Assembly: GCF_900108315.1 (NCBI RefSeq)
Contig: NZ_FNVB01000005.1
Coordinates: forward strand, 372,001 to 436,000
Origin: Saccharopolyspora kobensis
GTDB taxonomy: Bacteria; Actinomycetota; Actinomycetes; Mycobacteriales; Pseudonocardiaceae
DNA length: 64,000 nucleotides
Direction: 5' to 3'
Shown here: piece by piece, positions 33,203 through 41,681 of the stretch
Position numbering within the stretch: the first letter of the stretch is position 1
How the letters are laid out: each line of letters begins with the position of its first letter
Translations under genes and position numbers: made by a program
The notes under the pieces: generated by a model
Seen by the model: only the letters and a program-made list of their open reading frames with translations
Told to the model about the DNA's origin: nothing
The model's database searches: none

Positions 33203-33250
33203 GAGAAAACGATTGCTCGGACGCTAAAATGCTCGCGCCGATTGTGTCAA
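33203..33250 (-). promoter_or_regulatory. LacI-controlled promoter of the sugar importer operon
   Basis: Minus strand: -35 TTGACA (33250-33245), 17-bp spacer, -10 TTAGCG (33227-33222), then TCC and the operator GAGCAATCGTTTTCTC (33218-33203). This is the inverse of the 16-bp operator at 25616-25631. Position relative to -35 and -10 is identical to that of the isomerase promoter, so both promoters should be repressed together. Confidence 0.82.
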
Positions 33251-33412
33251 GGTTCACACACCCGTCCAAGCGAAGACGGATCTGCCCGTTGGCACGAACG
33301 TCGCATTCCGGTCATCGGAGCCCGGAATCGGCCGGAACCGGGCGTGGGGTAACCCGCAAGTTCCGGAAGAGGGCTCTCGGGCCGGGGTACTGGACCGTTA
33401 ACGTTGTGACTC

Positions 33413-34297
33413 GTGACCGCGATCCGCGACAGCCAGAGCGCCTCATCCCCCGGCAACGGCGCGCCGCCCTGGTCGGCGCGCTCCGCCTTCCGCACGGCCG
33501 GAGTGCCGCTTTGGGTTGCCGTGCTGCTGGCCGCGGTGCCCACGGCGATCGGCACCGTGCTGGACATCCTGATCTGGAAGCAGCCCGACCTGCTGTTCAA
33601 GGCCTGCTTCTTCGTCGGGAGCGTGCTGGGTGTGCTGCTGGTCAAGCGGCGGAGCACGTTCGGTCCGATGGTCCAGCCGCCGCTGGTGCTGGTCATCATC
33701 ATGCCGCTGCTGGTGCTGATCACCGGATCCGGCGCGGCGGCAGGCGCAGGCGCCACCGGCAAGGCGCTCGCGATCGCCCGCCCGCTCATCAGCAGCTTCC
33801 CGATCATGGCCGCGGCCACGATCGCCGCACTGGTTATCGGACTCGTACGCATGTTCGTTACCGAGAAGCCCGGCAGGCGGCCCGAGATCGCCGACAGCGA
33901 CGCGGCCACCAAGAAGCGCCGCCGCCCCGCCCCGCCCCGCAAGCCGGAGGGCGAGGAGCGCAAGCGGCGCCCCGACGAGCGCAAGAAGTCCCGCGAAGGC
34001 GGTCGGCCGGCTCGCGGCGAGCGGGCGGAGCGGCCCGAGCGCGAGCGGCGCGAGCGCGCGCAGGCGCCGGGACGGCCCCGCCGGGAGGAGCCGCCGCGGC
34101 GCGGCGAGCCGCCAAGGCGAGGCGAAGCCGCGCCGGGCAGGCCGCGCGGAGCGGAGGGCAGGCCGGAGCGCGCCGTGCCGCCGCGGCGGGGCGCAGCCCC
34201 GCGGCAGGCGCCGGGACGGCCGCGGCAGGCGGAGCCGCCGCAGGGCGAGCCGCCCAGGCGAGTCCGCAGGCCGCGGCGCGACGAGCGCTTCAGCTAG
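33413..34297 (+). CDS. DUF6542 membrane protein (Rv1111c-like) with Arg/Pro-rich tail
   Basis: 294 aa. Four hydrophobic segments fill residues about 30-165 (for example VPLWVAVLLAAVPTAIGTVL and FPIMAAATIAALVIGLVRMF), followed by a highly basic, disordered tail of about 125 residues dominated by Arg, Pro, Gly and Glu. The hydrophobic part resembles the actinobacterial DUF6542 domain, whose gene lies next to ispH in mycobacteria (Rv1111c/Rv1110), as here. Function unknown. The GTG at 33413 is preceded by a TAACGT-like -10 and may be leaderless. Confidence 0.75.
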   Translation: MTAIRDSQSASSPGNGAPPWSARSAFRTAGVPLWVAVLLAAVPTAIGTVLDILIWKQPDLLFKACFFVGSVLGVLLVKRRSTFGPMVQPPLVLVIIMPLLVLITGSGAAAGAGATGKALAIARPLISSFPIMAAATIAALVIGLVRMFVTEKPGRRPEIADSDAATKKRRRPAPPRKPEGEERKRRPDERKKSREGGRPARGERAERPERERRERAQAPGRPRREEPPRRGEPPRRGEAAPGRPRGAEGRPERAVPPRRGAAPRQAPGRPRQAEPPQGEPPRRVRRPRRDERFS

Positions 34298-34329
34298 GGC
34301 GTCGCGCCCGAGGCCGCCCAGGGATGCCG

Positions 34330-34365
34330 AAGGGGCACCCGGTTCGAGAACCGGATGCCCCTTTT
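34330..34365. terminator. Bidirectional rho-independent terminator
   Basis: AAGGGGCACCCGGTTC pairs with GAACCGGATGCCCCTT around a short loop and is followed by a T-run (CTTTTC). It separates the convergent DUF6542 and ispH genes. Confidence 0.88.
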
Positions 34366-34396
34366 CACGTCGACCTCGTCCCCGGATCCGGGTCGG

Positions 34397-35416
34397 TCAG
34401 CGGACGCCCTTCGGCTTGTTCGGGTTGTCGTCGAGGTCCTTGCGGAGCTCCCTCGGCAGCGCGAAGGTGACCTTCTCGTTGGCCGTGGTGACCTCGTCCA
34501 CCTGGTTCCAGCCGCGCTCGGCCAGGTGGTCCAGGACCTGCATGACCAGCACGTCCGGCACCGAGGCACCGCTGGTCACGCCGACCGTGGTGACGCCTTC
34601 CAGCCACGCCTCGTCGATCTGCGAGGCGAAGTCCACCAGGTGCGAGGCCGACGCCCCGGCCTGCAGGGCGACCTCCACCAGGCGCTTGGAGTTCGAGGAG
34701 TTCTGCGAACCGACCACGATCACCAGGTCGCACTCCGGGGCCATCACCTTCACCGCGTGCTGGCGGTTGGAGGTGGCGTAGCAGATGTCGTCGCTCGGCG
34801 GCGCCTGCAGGTCGGGGAACCGGTCCTTGAGCTGGTCCACCCGCTCCATCGTCTCGTCCACGCTGAGCGTGGTCTGCGACAGCCACACCACCTTGCTCGG
34901 GTCGCGCACCTGCACCTTGTCGACGTCTTCGGCGGTGTCGACCAGCTGCACCCGGTCCGGCGCCTCACCCGCGGTGCCCTCGACCTCCTCGTGCCCCTCG
35001 TGGCCGATCAGCAGGATGTCGTAGTCCTCGCGGGCGAACCGGTGGACCTCCTTGTGCACCTTGGTGACCAGCGGGCAGGTCGCGTCGATGGTCCGCAGGT
35101 TGCGCTTGGCGGCCTCCTCGTGGACCGCCGGGGACACGCCGTGCGCGGAGAACACCACGAGCGCGCCCTCGGGCACCTCGTCGGTCTCGTCCACGAAGAT
35201 CACGCCGCGCTCGGACAGCGTGTCCACGACGTGGCGGTTGTGCACGATCTCCTTGCGGACGTAGATCGGTGCACCGTAGGTCTCGAGGGCTTTCTCGACG
35301 GTGACCACCGCGCGGTCGACACCTGCGCAGTACCCACGCGGCTTGGCCAGCAGGACTCGCTTGGTCCGCCCGCCGTCCTGGTCAACGAGGTCAGTGGCCT
35401 CGGGCGAGGTCGTCAT
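34397..35416 (-). CDS. ispH: 4-hydroxy-3-methylbut-2-enyl diphosphate reductase
   Basis: 339 aa. The three iron-sulfur cysteines sit in [22 protein letters not shown] and [10 protein letters not shown], and the catalytic glutamate in [13 protein letters not shown]. The substrate-binding [13 protein letters not shown] is also present. IspH performs the last step of the MEP pathway, giving IPP and DMAPP. The ATG at 35416 gives the family length. Synteny with xseA, xseB and an Rv1109c-like gene matches M. tuberculosis lytB2 (Rv1110). Confidence 0.97.
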   Translation of the reverse strand: MTTSPEATDLVDQDGGRTKRVLLAKPRGYCAGVDRAVVTVEKALETYGAPIYVRKEIVHNRHVVDTLSERGVIFVDETDEVPEGALVVFSAHGVSPAVHEEAAKRNLRTIDATCPLVTKVHKEVHRFAREDYDILLIGHEGHEEVEGTAGEAPDRVQLVDTAEDVDKVQVRDPSKVVWLSQTTLSVDETMERVDQLKDRFPDLQAPPSDDICYATSNRQHAVKVMAPECDLVIVVGSQNSSNSKRLVEVALQAGASASHLVDFASQIDEAWLEGVTTVGVTSGASVPDVLVMQVLDHLAERGWNQVDEVTTANEKVTFALPRELRKDLDDNPNKPKGVR

Positions 35417-35534
35417 GCCGTCAAGGGTACGGACCTGGTCGGCAACGCTCAGCCTCGCGCCCGGGCGGCGGCGCGGATCACAGTACTGCGGCGAGGTGAT
35501 GGCTTCCCGCGGAGAAGTGCGGCAGGCTGGGCGC

Positions 35535-35978
35535 ATGTCATCGTTTCCGCTGCCGGTCCGGGTCGCCGCGGGGCTGGCGGCCACCGCCGTCGAACAGGCC
35601 CGCCGCCTGCCGACCACGCTGCTCGGGCTGCCCGTGACCGTGGCCAGCCAGGCCCTGCAGGCGTCGATGCGGGTCCAGCAGCAGATCACCGAGCTGGCGA
35701 TCAAGGGCGACGAGGCGCTCTCCGTGCTGAGCACCCCGGAGGAGCAGCCGGCCTGGGCGACCTTCGACGAGGACGACCCGGGCGAACCCGAGGCACCGCA
35801 GGCCAGCTCCGTGGTCGCCGAGTACGCGGAGCTGACGCTGCCCCAGCTGCGCGGCAGGCTCCGCTCGTTCACCGAGGAGGAGCTGGCCGAGCTGCTCGAC
35901 CACGAGCAGCAGCACGAACAGCGCCCGGAGTTCCTCCGCATGCTGCAGAACCGCCTCGAACGGCTCCGCGACCGCTGA
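35535..35978 (+). CDS. Rv1109c-like actinobacterial protein (lipid-droplet-associated-protein type)
   Basis: 147 aa. The N-terminal 65 residues are amphipathic and hydrophobic ([20 protein letters not shown], then [20 protein letters not shown]); the C-terminal third is a charged helical pair ([20 protein letters not shown], then [17 protein letters not shown]). The gene lies between ispH and xseA as in mycobacteria (Rv1109c). Some annotations call this family lipid-droplet-associated; the amphipathic N-terminus fits membrane or droplet binding, but the sequence does not prove it. Confidence 0.72.
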   Translation: MSSFPLPVRVAAGLAATAVEQARRLPTTLLGLPVTVASQALQASMRVQQQITELAIKGDEALSVLSTPEEQPAWATFDEDDPGEPEAPQASSVVAEYAELTLPQLRGRLRSFTEEELAELLDHEQQHEQRPEFLRMLQNRLERLRDR

Positions 35979-36024
35979 GAGGCCACCGACCACGCCGGTT
36001 CGCGAACCGGACGCACCTGAAGGA

Positions 36025-37257
36025 GTGCAGCTGACTTCCCCGACGAGCCCCGAGGAGCCGTGGCCGGTACGGACCGTCGCCCGCAAGATCGCCGAGTGGA
36101 TCAACCGCCTCGGCTCGATCTGGGTCGAGGGCCAGATCACCCAGATCTCGCTGCGCCCGGGCGCCGCCACCGCGTTCCTGCAGCTGCGCGACCCGTCCGC
36201 CGACGTCTCGCTGACGCTGACCTGCTCCTCGGCCATGCTCCGCAAGATGGACCCGCCGCTGACCGACGGCAGCCGGGTCGTGGTGCACGGCAAGCCGACG
36301 TTCTTCGTCGGCCGCGGCACGCTGAGCCTGCGGGTCGACGAGATCCGCGCCGTCGGCATCGGCGAGCTGCTGGCCCGCATCGAGCGGCTGCGCCAGCTGC
36401 TCAAGGCCGAGGGCCTGTTCGACCCGGCCCGCAAGCGGCCGCTGCCGTTCCTGCCGAACCGGGTCGGGCTGGTCACCGGTCGCGCGTCCGCCGCCGAGCA
36501 CGACGTGCTGACCAACGCGCAGCTGCGCTGGCCCGCCGTGCAGTTCGAGATCCGCAACGTCGCCGTGCAGGGCTCCAGCGCGGTGCCGCAGATCCTGGAG
36601 GCGCTGCAGGAGCTCGACGCGATGCCCGAGGTCGACGTGATCGTGCTGGCCCGCGGCGGCGGCAGCGTCGAGGACCTGCTGCCGTTCTCCGACGAGGCGC
36701 TGTGCCGCGCGGTGTCGGCCTGCCGCACGCCGGTGGTCAGCGCGATCGGGCACGAGCCGGACTCACCGCTGGTGGACCACGTGGCCGACGTGCGGTGCTC
36801 GACGCCGACCGGCGCGGGCAAGCGAGTGGTACCGGACGTGGCCGAGGAGACCCAGCGCATCCACCAGCTGCGCGACCGCGCCCGCCGCGCGCTGCACGGC
36901 TGGGTCGACCGGGAGCGGCGGCTGCTCGACGCGCTCCGCAGCCGCCCGGTGCTGGCCGACCCGCACGGGCCGCTGGCGCAGCGGGCCGAGCAGGTGGGCG
37001 TGCTGCGCGACCGGGCCCGCCGGGCGATGACGACCGCGCTGAACACCGAGCGGCACGCGCTGTCGGCGACCCGATCTCGCTTGACGACCCTCGGCCCGGC
37101 GGCCACGCTGGCCCGTGGATACGCGATCGTGCAGCGCATCGAGGACGGTGCGGACGGCGTGCTCCGCTCGGTCGACGACGCCCCGCCGGGAACTCGGTTG
37201 CGAGTGCGGGTCGTTGACGGTGCGATCCAGGCGGTCGTGCCGGATCGAGCAGGCTGA
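36025..37257 (+). CDS. xseA: Exodeoxyribonuclease VII large subunit
   Basis: 410 aa. It has the OB-fold N-terminus ([16 protein letters not shown] ... [17 protein letters not shown]) and the catalytic exonuclease_VII_L domain with [33 protein letters not shown] and [19 protein letters not shown]. With XseB it degrades single-stranded DNA to oligonucleotides. The GTG at 36025 overlaps the AAGGAG ribosome site, which is unusual; the CTG six bases further on would sit at an ideal distance and may be the real start. It begins the xseA - unknown - xseB operon. Confidence 0.95.
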   Translation: MQLTSPTSPEEPWPVRTVARKIAEWINRLGSIWVEGQITQISLRPGAATAFLQLRDPSADVSLTLTCSSAMLRKMDPPLTDGSRVVVHGKPTFFVGRGTLSLRVDEIRAVGIGELLARIERLRQLLKAEGLFDPARKRPLPFLPNRVGLVTGRASAAEHDVLTNAQLRWPAVQFEIRNVAVQGSSAVPQILEALQELDAMPEVDVIVLARGGGSVEDLLPFSDEALCRAVSACRTPVVSAIGHEPDSPLVDHVADVRCSTPTGAGKRVVPDVAEETQRIHQLRDRARRALHGWVDRERRLLDALRSRPVLADPHGPLAQRAEQVGVLRDRARRAMTTALNTERHALSATRSRLTTLGPAATLARGYAIVQRIEDGADGVLRSVDDAPPGTRLRVRVVDGAIQAVVPDRAG

Positions 37258-37271
37258 ACAGGAGGGAGACC

Positions 37272-37679
37272 GTGCAACCCGAGCTGGATCCCTCGTTCCT
37301 CCCGCTGACCGTCGGCGTCGCCCGGTCGGCGGCGACCGGTTCCCGGCGGGCCGGCGAGGTGCAGCGCCGCGCCGAGGCGGCGGACGCCACCGCGGCCGGG
37401 TGCTGGGCCGCGCTGCTGGGCGGCTGCCAGTCCGCCGAGCGCCGGGAGCTGCCGTCGCGGCTGCGCGCGCTGGTCGAGGCGACCTCCGGTTACGTGGGGG
37501 CCGGGTGGTGGGCGGCGTCGGCGCACCGACGTAGGGTCGCGGAAGCGCAGTTGCGCATCAACGACGCGGTGCGCGAAGGCGACGGCGCCGAGTTCGCCGA
37601 GGCGTTCGTCGGCTACGACCAGGCGATCGCCACCGCGGTGGTGTCCGTGCAGAACGACGTGGAGAGTCCTACCCCGTGA
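37272..37679 (+). CDS. Unknown protein encoded between xseA and xseB
   Basis: 135 aa, GTG start at 37272 with a strong AGGAGGGA site 14 bp after xseA. Its end overlaps the xseB start by 4 bp (GTGA), so it is clearly translated as part of the operon. It is Ala/Arg-rich and probably helical (RRAGEVQRRAEAADATAAGC, then RRELPSRLRALVEATSGYVG). No domain is recognised, and the M. tuberculosis operon has no gene here as I recall. It may modulate exonuclease VII or be a lineage-specific insert. Confidence 0.7.
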   Translation: MQPELDPSFLPLTVGVARSAATGSRRAGEVQRRAEAADATAAGCWAALLGGCQSAERRELPSRLRALVEATSGYVGAGWWAASAHRRRVAEAQLRINDAVREGDGAEFAEAFVGYDQAIATAVVSVQNDVESPTP

Positions 37680-37930
37680 CCGCGAACGAGCAGCAGGACG
37701 AGCACTTCGACCCGGTGGCAGAGCACCCGGAGGTCGCCGAGCTCGGCTACGAGCAGGCCCGCGACCAGCTGGCCGAGGTGGTCAAGCAGCTGGAGGCCGG
37801 CGGCCTGTCCCTGGAGGACTCCCTGGCTCTCTGGGAGAAGGGCGAGGCGCTGGCGGCGGTGTGCGAGCGCCACCTCGCCGGAGCCCGCGAGCGCGTCGAA
37901 CGAGCCCTGGCCGCCGTCGAGCAGGACTGA
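37676..37930 (+). CDS. xseB: Exodeoxyribonuclease VII small subunit
   Basis: 84 aa. The conserved core is visible: GYEQARDQLAEVVKQLEAGG, then LSLEDSLALWEKGEALAAVC, the helical hairpin that assembles on XseA. It starts with a GTG overlapping the preceding gene. It is followed directly by palindrome array 2 and the minisatellite. Confidence 0.95.
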   Translation: MTANEQQDEHFDPVAEHPEVAELGYEQARDQLAEVVKQLEAGGLSLEDSLALWEKGEALAAVCERHLAGARERVERALAAVEQD

Positions 37931-37950
37931 CCCACCGCCCCGAAACCCGC

Positions 37951-38075
37951 AATTTCAATGGAAATTGAACATCAGATTTCAATTGAACTTGCACCCCTTC
38001 CGGCGTGTCGGGTGCCGACACGCCGGTGAACCCGCAATTTCAATGGAAATTGGAGGTGTGATTTCAATTGAAATC
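37951..38075. repeat. Composite palindrome array 2 (four ATTTCAATKGAAAT sites plus perfect central hairpin)
   Basis: Sites start at 37951, 37975, 38036 and 38060, again two pairs with 24-bp internal spacing. The central hairpin is perfect: CCGGCGTGTCGG (38000-38011), 3-nt loop, and its complement (38015-38026). Same design as 23918-24055, showing a mobile or repeatedly used intergenic element. Confidence 0.88.
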
Positions 38076-38081
38076 GCTTCT

Positions 38082-38395
38082 CGACGACGGGCGTCGGGGC
38101 TTGGCCGGGCCGTGACGACGGGTGTCGGCTTGGCCGGGCCGCGACGACAGGAGTCGGGACTTGACCGAGGTCACGACGACAGGCGTCAGGACTTGACCGA
38201 CGCGACGACGGGCGTCAGGGCTTGACCGGAACCGCGACGACCCGCGTCAGGCTTGACCGGAACCGCGACGACCCGCGTCAGGCTTGGCCGGGGTCGCGAC
38301 TACAGGCGTCGGGGCTTGGCCGGGCTGTGACGGGCGTCGGGGCTTGGCCAGAGGCGCGGTGACGGGGTTAGGGCTTGGCCGGGGCTTTGAGGGCT
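38082..38395. repeat. Minisatellite, about ten degenerate 28-32 bp units
   Basis: The unit is roughly CGACGACGGGCGTCRGGGCT followed by TGRCCGGRRCCG. The CTTGRCC core occurs at about 38100, 38129, 38160, 38192, 38221, 38252, 38283, 38315, 38343 and 38374, a period of about 31 bp. Two adjacent units (near 38222-38283) are nearly identical. The last units run into the 3' end of the DUF4245 gene, whose final codons (AKP and stop) are encoded by a repeat unit. Confidence 0.88.
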
Positions 38396-38952
38396 GCTTC
38401 GGCGAGGGTTCGGAACTCCGGCTCCGCCGCGTTGCCCGCGATCAGCAGGCGGACTCCGTCGCGCTCGCTCGCCCAGGCCTGCTCGCCCTCCACGCTCCGG
38501 TAGCGCACCCATTGCCTGCCGCCCGCATCCACGGTGCCCAGCGCCTGCGGCGGCTGGCGGGTGTCGGCGGTGACCAGCTCCTCCTCGGCCGCCGTCGACT
38601 GGGAGAAGCGCAGGTAGCTGCCCTCGCCGGTCAGCAGGCCGATGCGCACGACCTCCGCGTGCGAGCGCAGCGTCAGCACGTTCACCGAGTTGGCCCGCCA
38701 GTTCGCGGGGAGTTCCGGGTCGGCGAGCGGGAAGTCGACGCGGCCGGACGCGCGGTCCAGCTCGGCTCGCACGTCCACCGTCGGCACCTGCACCGAGGGT
38801 CCGCCGGGGTTGAACGAGCACTGCCCCAGCAGCCCCGCCGCCCCGAAGGCGATCAGGACCAGCGGGAGGATCGCGAACACCATCGCCGAGACGGTCCGGG
38901 GCGGACGCGACGGCGCCGGTTGCTGGTTGCTGGGTTCGGCCACGACCCCCAT
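38368..38952 (-). CDS. DUF4245 membrane-anchored protein (Rv1100-like)
   Basis: 194 aa. A Pro-rich N-terminus is followed by one transmembrane segment ([19 protein letters not shown]) and an extracytoplasmic domain with the DUF4245 traits: [41 protein letters not shown]. It is divergent from glpX, exactly as Rv1100 is from Rv1099c. Function unknown. The 3' end is formed by the minisatellite, so its C-terminus may vary between strains. Confidence 0.85.
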   Translation of the reverse strand: MGVVAEPSNQQPAPSRPPRTVSAMVFAILPLVLIAFGAAGLLGQCSFNPGGPSVQVPTVDVRAELDRASGRVDFPLADPELPANWRANSVNVLTLRSHAEVVRIGLLTGEGSYLRFSQSTAAEEELVTADTRQPPQALGTVDAGGRQWVRYRSVEGEQAWASERDGVRLLIAGNAAEPEFRTLAEAALKAPAKP

Positions 38953-39132
38953 GCTCTCACCAGCGGCGTCCTGGCCGGTCGGGCAGGCGCGACCGGAGTG
39001 GGCTGGCCCACGCGAGGCCTCCGGCCAGGCCCCCGATCTGCGAAGATCGGAGCCAACGAGCCTGAGCGCGGGCCGCGTCCCGCCGAACTCGGGCAGTCGA
39101 ACCCGAAGAATGCTCACCACCCGGGAGGCGCG

Positions 39133-40170
39133 ATGAGCTCCAGCACCGAACGACACCGCGAAGCACCGGACCGCAACCTCGCCATGGAACTCGTCCGCGT
39201 GACCGAGGCCGCCGCGATGGCCGCCGGTCGCTGGGTCGGCCGCGGCGACAAGAACGCAGGCGACGGCGCGGCGGTGGACGCGATGCGCAAGCTCATCGGC
39301 ACCGTGTCGATGCGGGGCGTCGTGGTCATCGGCGAGGGCGAGAAGGACGAAGCCCCGATGCTCTACAACGGCGAGGAGGTCGGCAACGGCGAGGGCCCGG
39401 AGTGCGACGTGGCCGTCGACCCGATCGACGGCACCACGCTGCTGAGCAAGGGCATGCCGAACGCGCTGGCGGTGCTCGCGGTCTCCGAGCGGGGCACCAT
39501 GTTCGACCCGTCCGCGGTGTTCTACATGGAGAAGATGGCCGTCGGCCCGGAGGCCGCCGGCCACATCGACATCAGCGCGCCGATCGCGGAGAACGTGCGC
39601 CGGGTGGCCAAGGCCAAGCAGATCGACGTCTCGGACGTGACGGTGTGCATCCTGGACCGGCCGCGCCACGAGCAGATCGTCAAGGAGGTCCGCGAGGCGG
39701 GCGCGCGCATCCAGTTCATCTCCGACGGCGACGTGGCGGGCGCGATCGCGTCGGCCCGGCCGGGCAGCGGCGTGGACATGCTGCTGGGCATCGGCGGCAC
39801 CCCGGAGGGCATCATCTCGGCGTGCGCGCTGAAGTGCCTCGACGGTGAGATCCAGACCCGCCTGTGGCCGCGCGACGACATCGAGCGCGCGAAGCTGCGG
39901 GAGGCCGGTCACGACGTGAACCAGGTGCTGACCACCTCGGACCTGGTGCGCGGGGACAACATGTTCTTCTGCGCCACCGGCATCACCGACGGCGCGCTGC
40001 TCAAGGGCGTGCACTACCGCGCGAACCGGTGCACCACCCAGTCGATCGTGATGCGGTCGAAGTCGGGCACGGTGCGCGTGATCGAGGGCCAGCACCGGCT
40101 GGCGAAGCTGCGCGAGTACGCCGACGTGGACTTCGTCGACGACTCCGCCCGCCACGGCCTGCTCCCCTGA
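39133..40170 (+). CDS. glpX: Fructose-1,6-bisphosphatase class II
   Basis: 345 aa. Class II signatures: [29 protein letters not shown] (metal and phosphate site), [32 protein letters not shown]. It dephosphorylates fructose-1,6-bisphosphate in gluconeogenesis; mycobacteria rely on this class. ATG at 39133 with GGGAGG. Divergent from DUF4245 and near fumC, matching Rv1099c synteny. Confidence 0.97.
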   Translation: MSSSTERHREAPDRNLAMELVRVTEAAAMAAGRWVGRGDKNAGDGAAVDAMRKLIGTVSMRGVVVIGEGEKDEAPMLYNGEEVGNGEGPECDVAVDPIDGTTLLSKGMPNALAVLAVSERGTMFDPSAVFYMEKMAVGPEAAGHIDISAPIAENVRRVAKAKQIDVSDVTVCILDRPRHEQIVKEVREAGARIQFISDGDVAGAIASARPGSGVDMLLGIGGTPEGIISACALKCLDGEIQTRLWPRDDIERAKLREAGHDVNQVLTTSDLVRGDNMFFCATGITDGALLKGVHYRANRCTTQSIVMRSKSGTVRVIEGQHRLAKLREYADVDFVDDSARHGLLP

Positions 40171-40438
40171 GAAGGCGGTTGCGGAACCCGACTGCGGGGT
40201 GTGCCTCCTGATGTACGACCAGCCGGACTCCGGCGGTTCCGCTCCGGGAAACTGGGAAATATCCCCGGTCTTCTGAGGTAGTACCGAATTCGAAGCGGTG
40301 ACCTGCTGTTTCACAGCGGGTCACCGCTTCTTCACCTCCCGGTCTCATCCCTTAGTGGGTACGTCGTCCGAGCGAATCCCCCTACTGTCTGTGCCCATCC
40401 GGCCAGCGGTGCCGGCAACTCGGGAGGATTCGACGGAA
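40171..40438. other. Intergenic region glpX to protease 1
   Basis: 268 bp holding the glpX terminator hairpin (40292-40330) and, after it, the protease promoter region with GGGAGGA just before the start. The first 70 bp share short words with the dispersed repeat at 26711-26765 (such as ACGACCAGC), but the match is weak. Confidence 0.5.
40292..40330 (+). terminator. Long hairpin terminator downstream of glpX
   Basis: GAAGCGGTGACCTGCTGT (40292-40309) pairs with 40313-40330 over 18 positions with one G-T mismatch and a 3-nt loop. It lies 120 bp after the glpX stop. Confidence 0.8.
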
Positions 40439-41185
40439 ATGCGCATGCGTTCGGTTCTCATCGCGGCACTCGCAGCCGTCGGCGCAGTCGGCGCTCTGGG
40501 CATGCCTGCAGTCGCCCAGCCCGACGATGTCAAGCCGTACATCGTCGGCGGCCACGACGCCACCGAGGAGTACTCGTTCATGGTGTCGCTGCAGCAGCAG
40601 GGCAGGCACGGCTGCGGCGGTTCGCTGATCAAGCCCGACTGGGTGGTGACCGCGGCGCACTGCGTGCAGGGCGGCGGCCAGTTCTCGGTGCGGGTCGGCA
40701 GCAACACCCACGCCAGCGGCGGCGAGCAGGCCAACGTCAGCGCCGTGCGGACGCACCCCTCCGGTGACATCGCGGTGCTGAAGCTGGACCGCCAGCTGCA
40801 GGCCACCCCGATCAAGATCGCCTCCACCTCCGGCGACGCGGGCACCGCCACCCGGATCATCGGCTGGGGCCAGACCTGCGCCCGGCCCGGTTGCGGCCCC
40901 GCCCCGCAGTACCTGCAGGAGCTGGACACCCAGATCGTCAACGACTCCAGCTGCCTGGGCATCGACGGTCGCAACGAGATCTGCACCGACAACCCGAACG
41001 GCAACTCCGGTGCCTGCTACGGCGACTCGGGCGGTCCGCAGATCAAGGGCTCCCCGGGCAACTGGGAGCTGATCGGCGCCACCAGCCGTTCCGGCAACGG
41101 TGACTCGACCTGCGCCACCGGCCCGTCGATCTACGCCGACGTGGTCGCCTTCGCGGACTGGGTCAACCAGAACACCGGCGGCTGA
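40439..41185 (+). CDS. Secreted chymotrypsin-fold serine protease (S1 family), paralog 1
   Basis: 248 aa. Signal peptide (SVLIAALAAVGAVGALGM ... AVA), short propeptide, then mature N-terminus [13 protein letters not shown]. Catalytic triad: VTAAHCVQ (His), GDIAVLKL (Asp), YGDSGGPQ (Ser). The residue equivalent to trypsin 189 (two before the conserved Cys of ACYGDSGG) is Gly, not Asp, so true trypsin specificity for Lys/Arg is unlikely. It is closely similar to the protease at 46720-47493. Released into the medium or wall; probably nutritional or developmental. Confidence 0.94.
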   Translation: MRMRSVLIAALAAVGAVGALGMPAVAQPDDVKPYIVGGHDATEEYSFMVSLQQQGRHGCGGSLIKPDWVVTAAHCVQGGGQFSVRVGSNTHASGGEQANVSAVRTHPSGDIAVLKLDRQLQATPIKIASTSGDAGTATRIIGWGQTCARPGCGPAPQYLQELDTQIVNDSSCLGIDGRNEICTDNPNGNSGACYGDSGGPQIKGSPGNWELIGATSRSGNGDSTCATGPSIYADVVAFADWVNQNTGG

Positions 41186-41202
41186 CCGACTCCGCTGACG
41201 GG

Positions 41203-41240
41203 CGAACGCGCAACCGGGCCCCACACCGGTTGCGCGTTCG
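41203..41240. terminator. Perfect 15-bp hairpin between protease 1 and F420-type reductase
   Basis: CGAACGCGCAACCGG (41203-41217) and its exact complement (41226-41240), 8-nt loop. Serves the convergent genes ending at 41185 and 41246. Confidence 0.85.
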
Positions 41241-41245
41241 TCGTC

Positions 41246-41680
41246 TCACCCGGTGCGTTCCAGCACCACAACCGGGATCTCCCGGCGGGTGCGCGGCTCG
41301 TAGTACGTCCGGTACACGGGCGCGAGCTCGACCATCAGCTCCCACAGCCGCTCGCGCTCCGCGCCTTCCGCGGTGCGGGCCCGCGCCGTGAAGCGCTCGC
41401 CCTTGATCTGGACCTCGACCTCGGGGTCCGCCACCACGTTCCGGTACCACTGCGGATGGGTGTGCGTGATGCCCGCACCCGATGCCACCAGCACGTACCG
41501 GTCGCCGTCGACGCCGTAGAAGAGCCCGGTCCGGTACCGCTTCCCGGACTTCCGCCCGCGGTAGGTGAGCACCAGGTTGGTCGCCCCGCCTTCGAGGTGA
41601 CCGCTCTCGCCGTCCGTCGCCACGTAGCGGCGCACGTGCTCGGCGACCGACGGGTCCGGGCTGTCCAGCACCTCGGCCAC
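41246..41680 (-). CDS. Deazaflavin (F420)-dependent nitroreductase-family protein
   Basis: 144 aa, the DUF385/Ddn-type split-barrel fold: ATNLVLTYRGRKSGKRYRTG, then YVLVASGAGITHTHPQWYRN, VQIKGERFTARARTA and PVYRTYYEPRTRREIPVVVL. Such proteins bind F420H2 (some bind heme or FMN) and reduce quinones or nitro compounds. The GTG start at 41680 lies 1 bp after the stop of the SDR gene, so the two are one operon, divergent from the AfsR-type regulator. Confidence 0.88.
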   Translation of the reverse strand: MAEVLDSPDPSVAEHVRRYVATDGESGHLEGGATNLVLTYRGRKSGKRYRTGLFYGVDGDRYVLVASGAGITHTHPQWYRNVVADPEVEVQIKGERFTARARTAEGAERERLWELMVELAPVYRTYYEPRTRREIPVVVLERTG

Positions 41681-41681
41681 G

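Noticed and set aside
38082-38395. CRISPR array in the 31-bp repeats
   Set aside because: Units are contiguous and degenerate with no unique spacers; this is a minisatellite.
40171-40290. tRNA or small RNA gene downstream of glpX
   Set aside because: No cloverleaf or TTCGA-type T-loop could be assembled; only the terminator hairpin is convincing.
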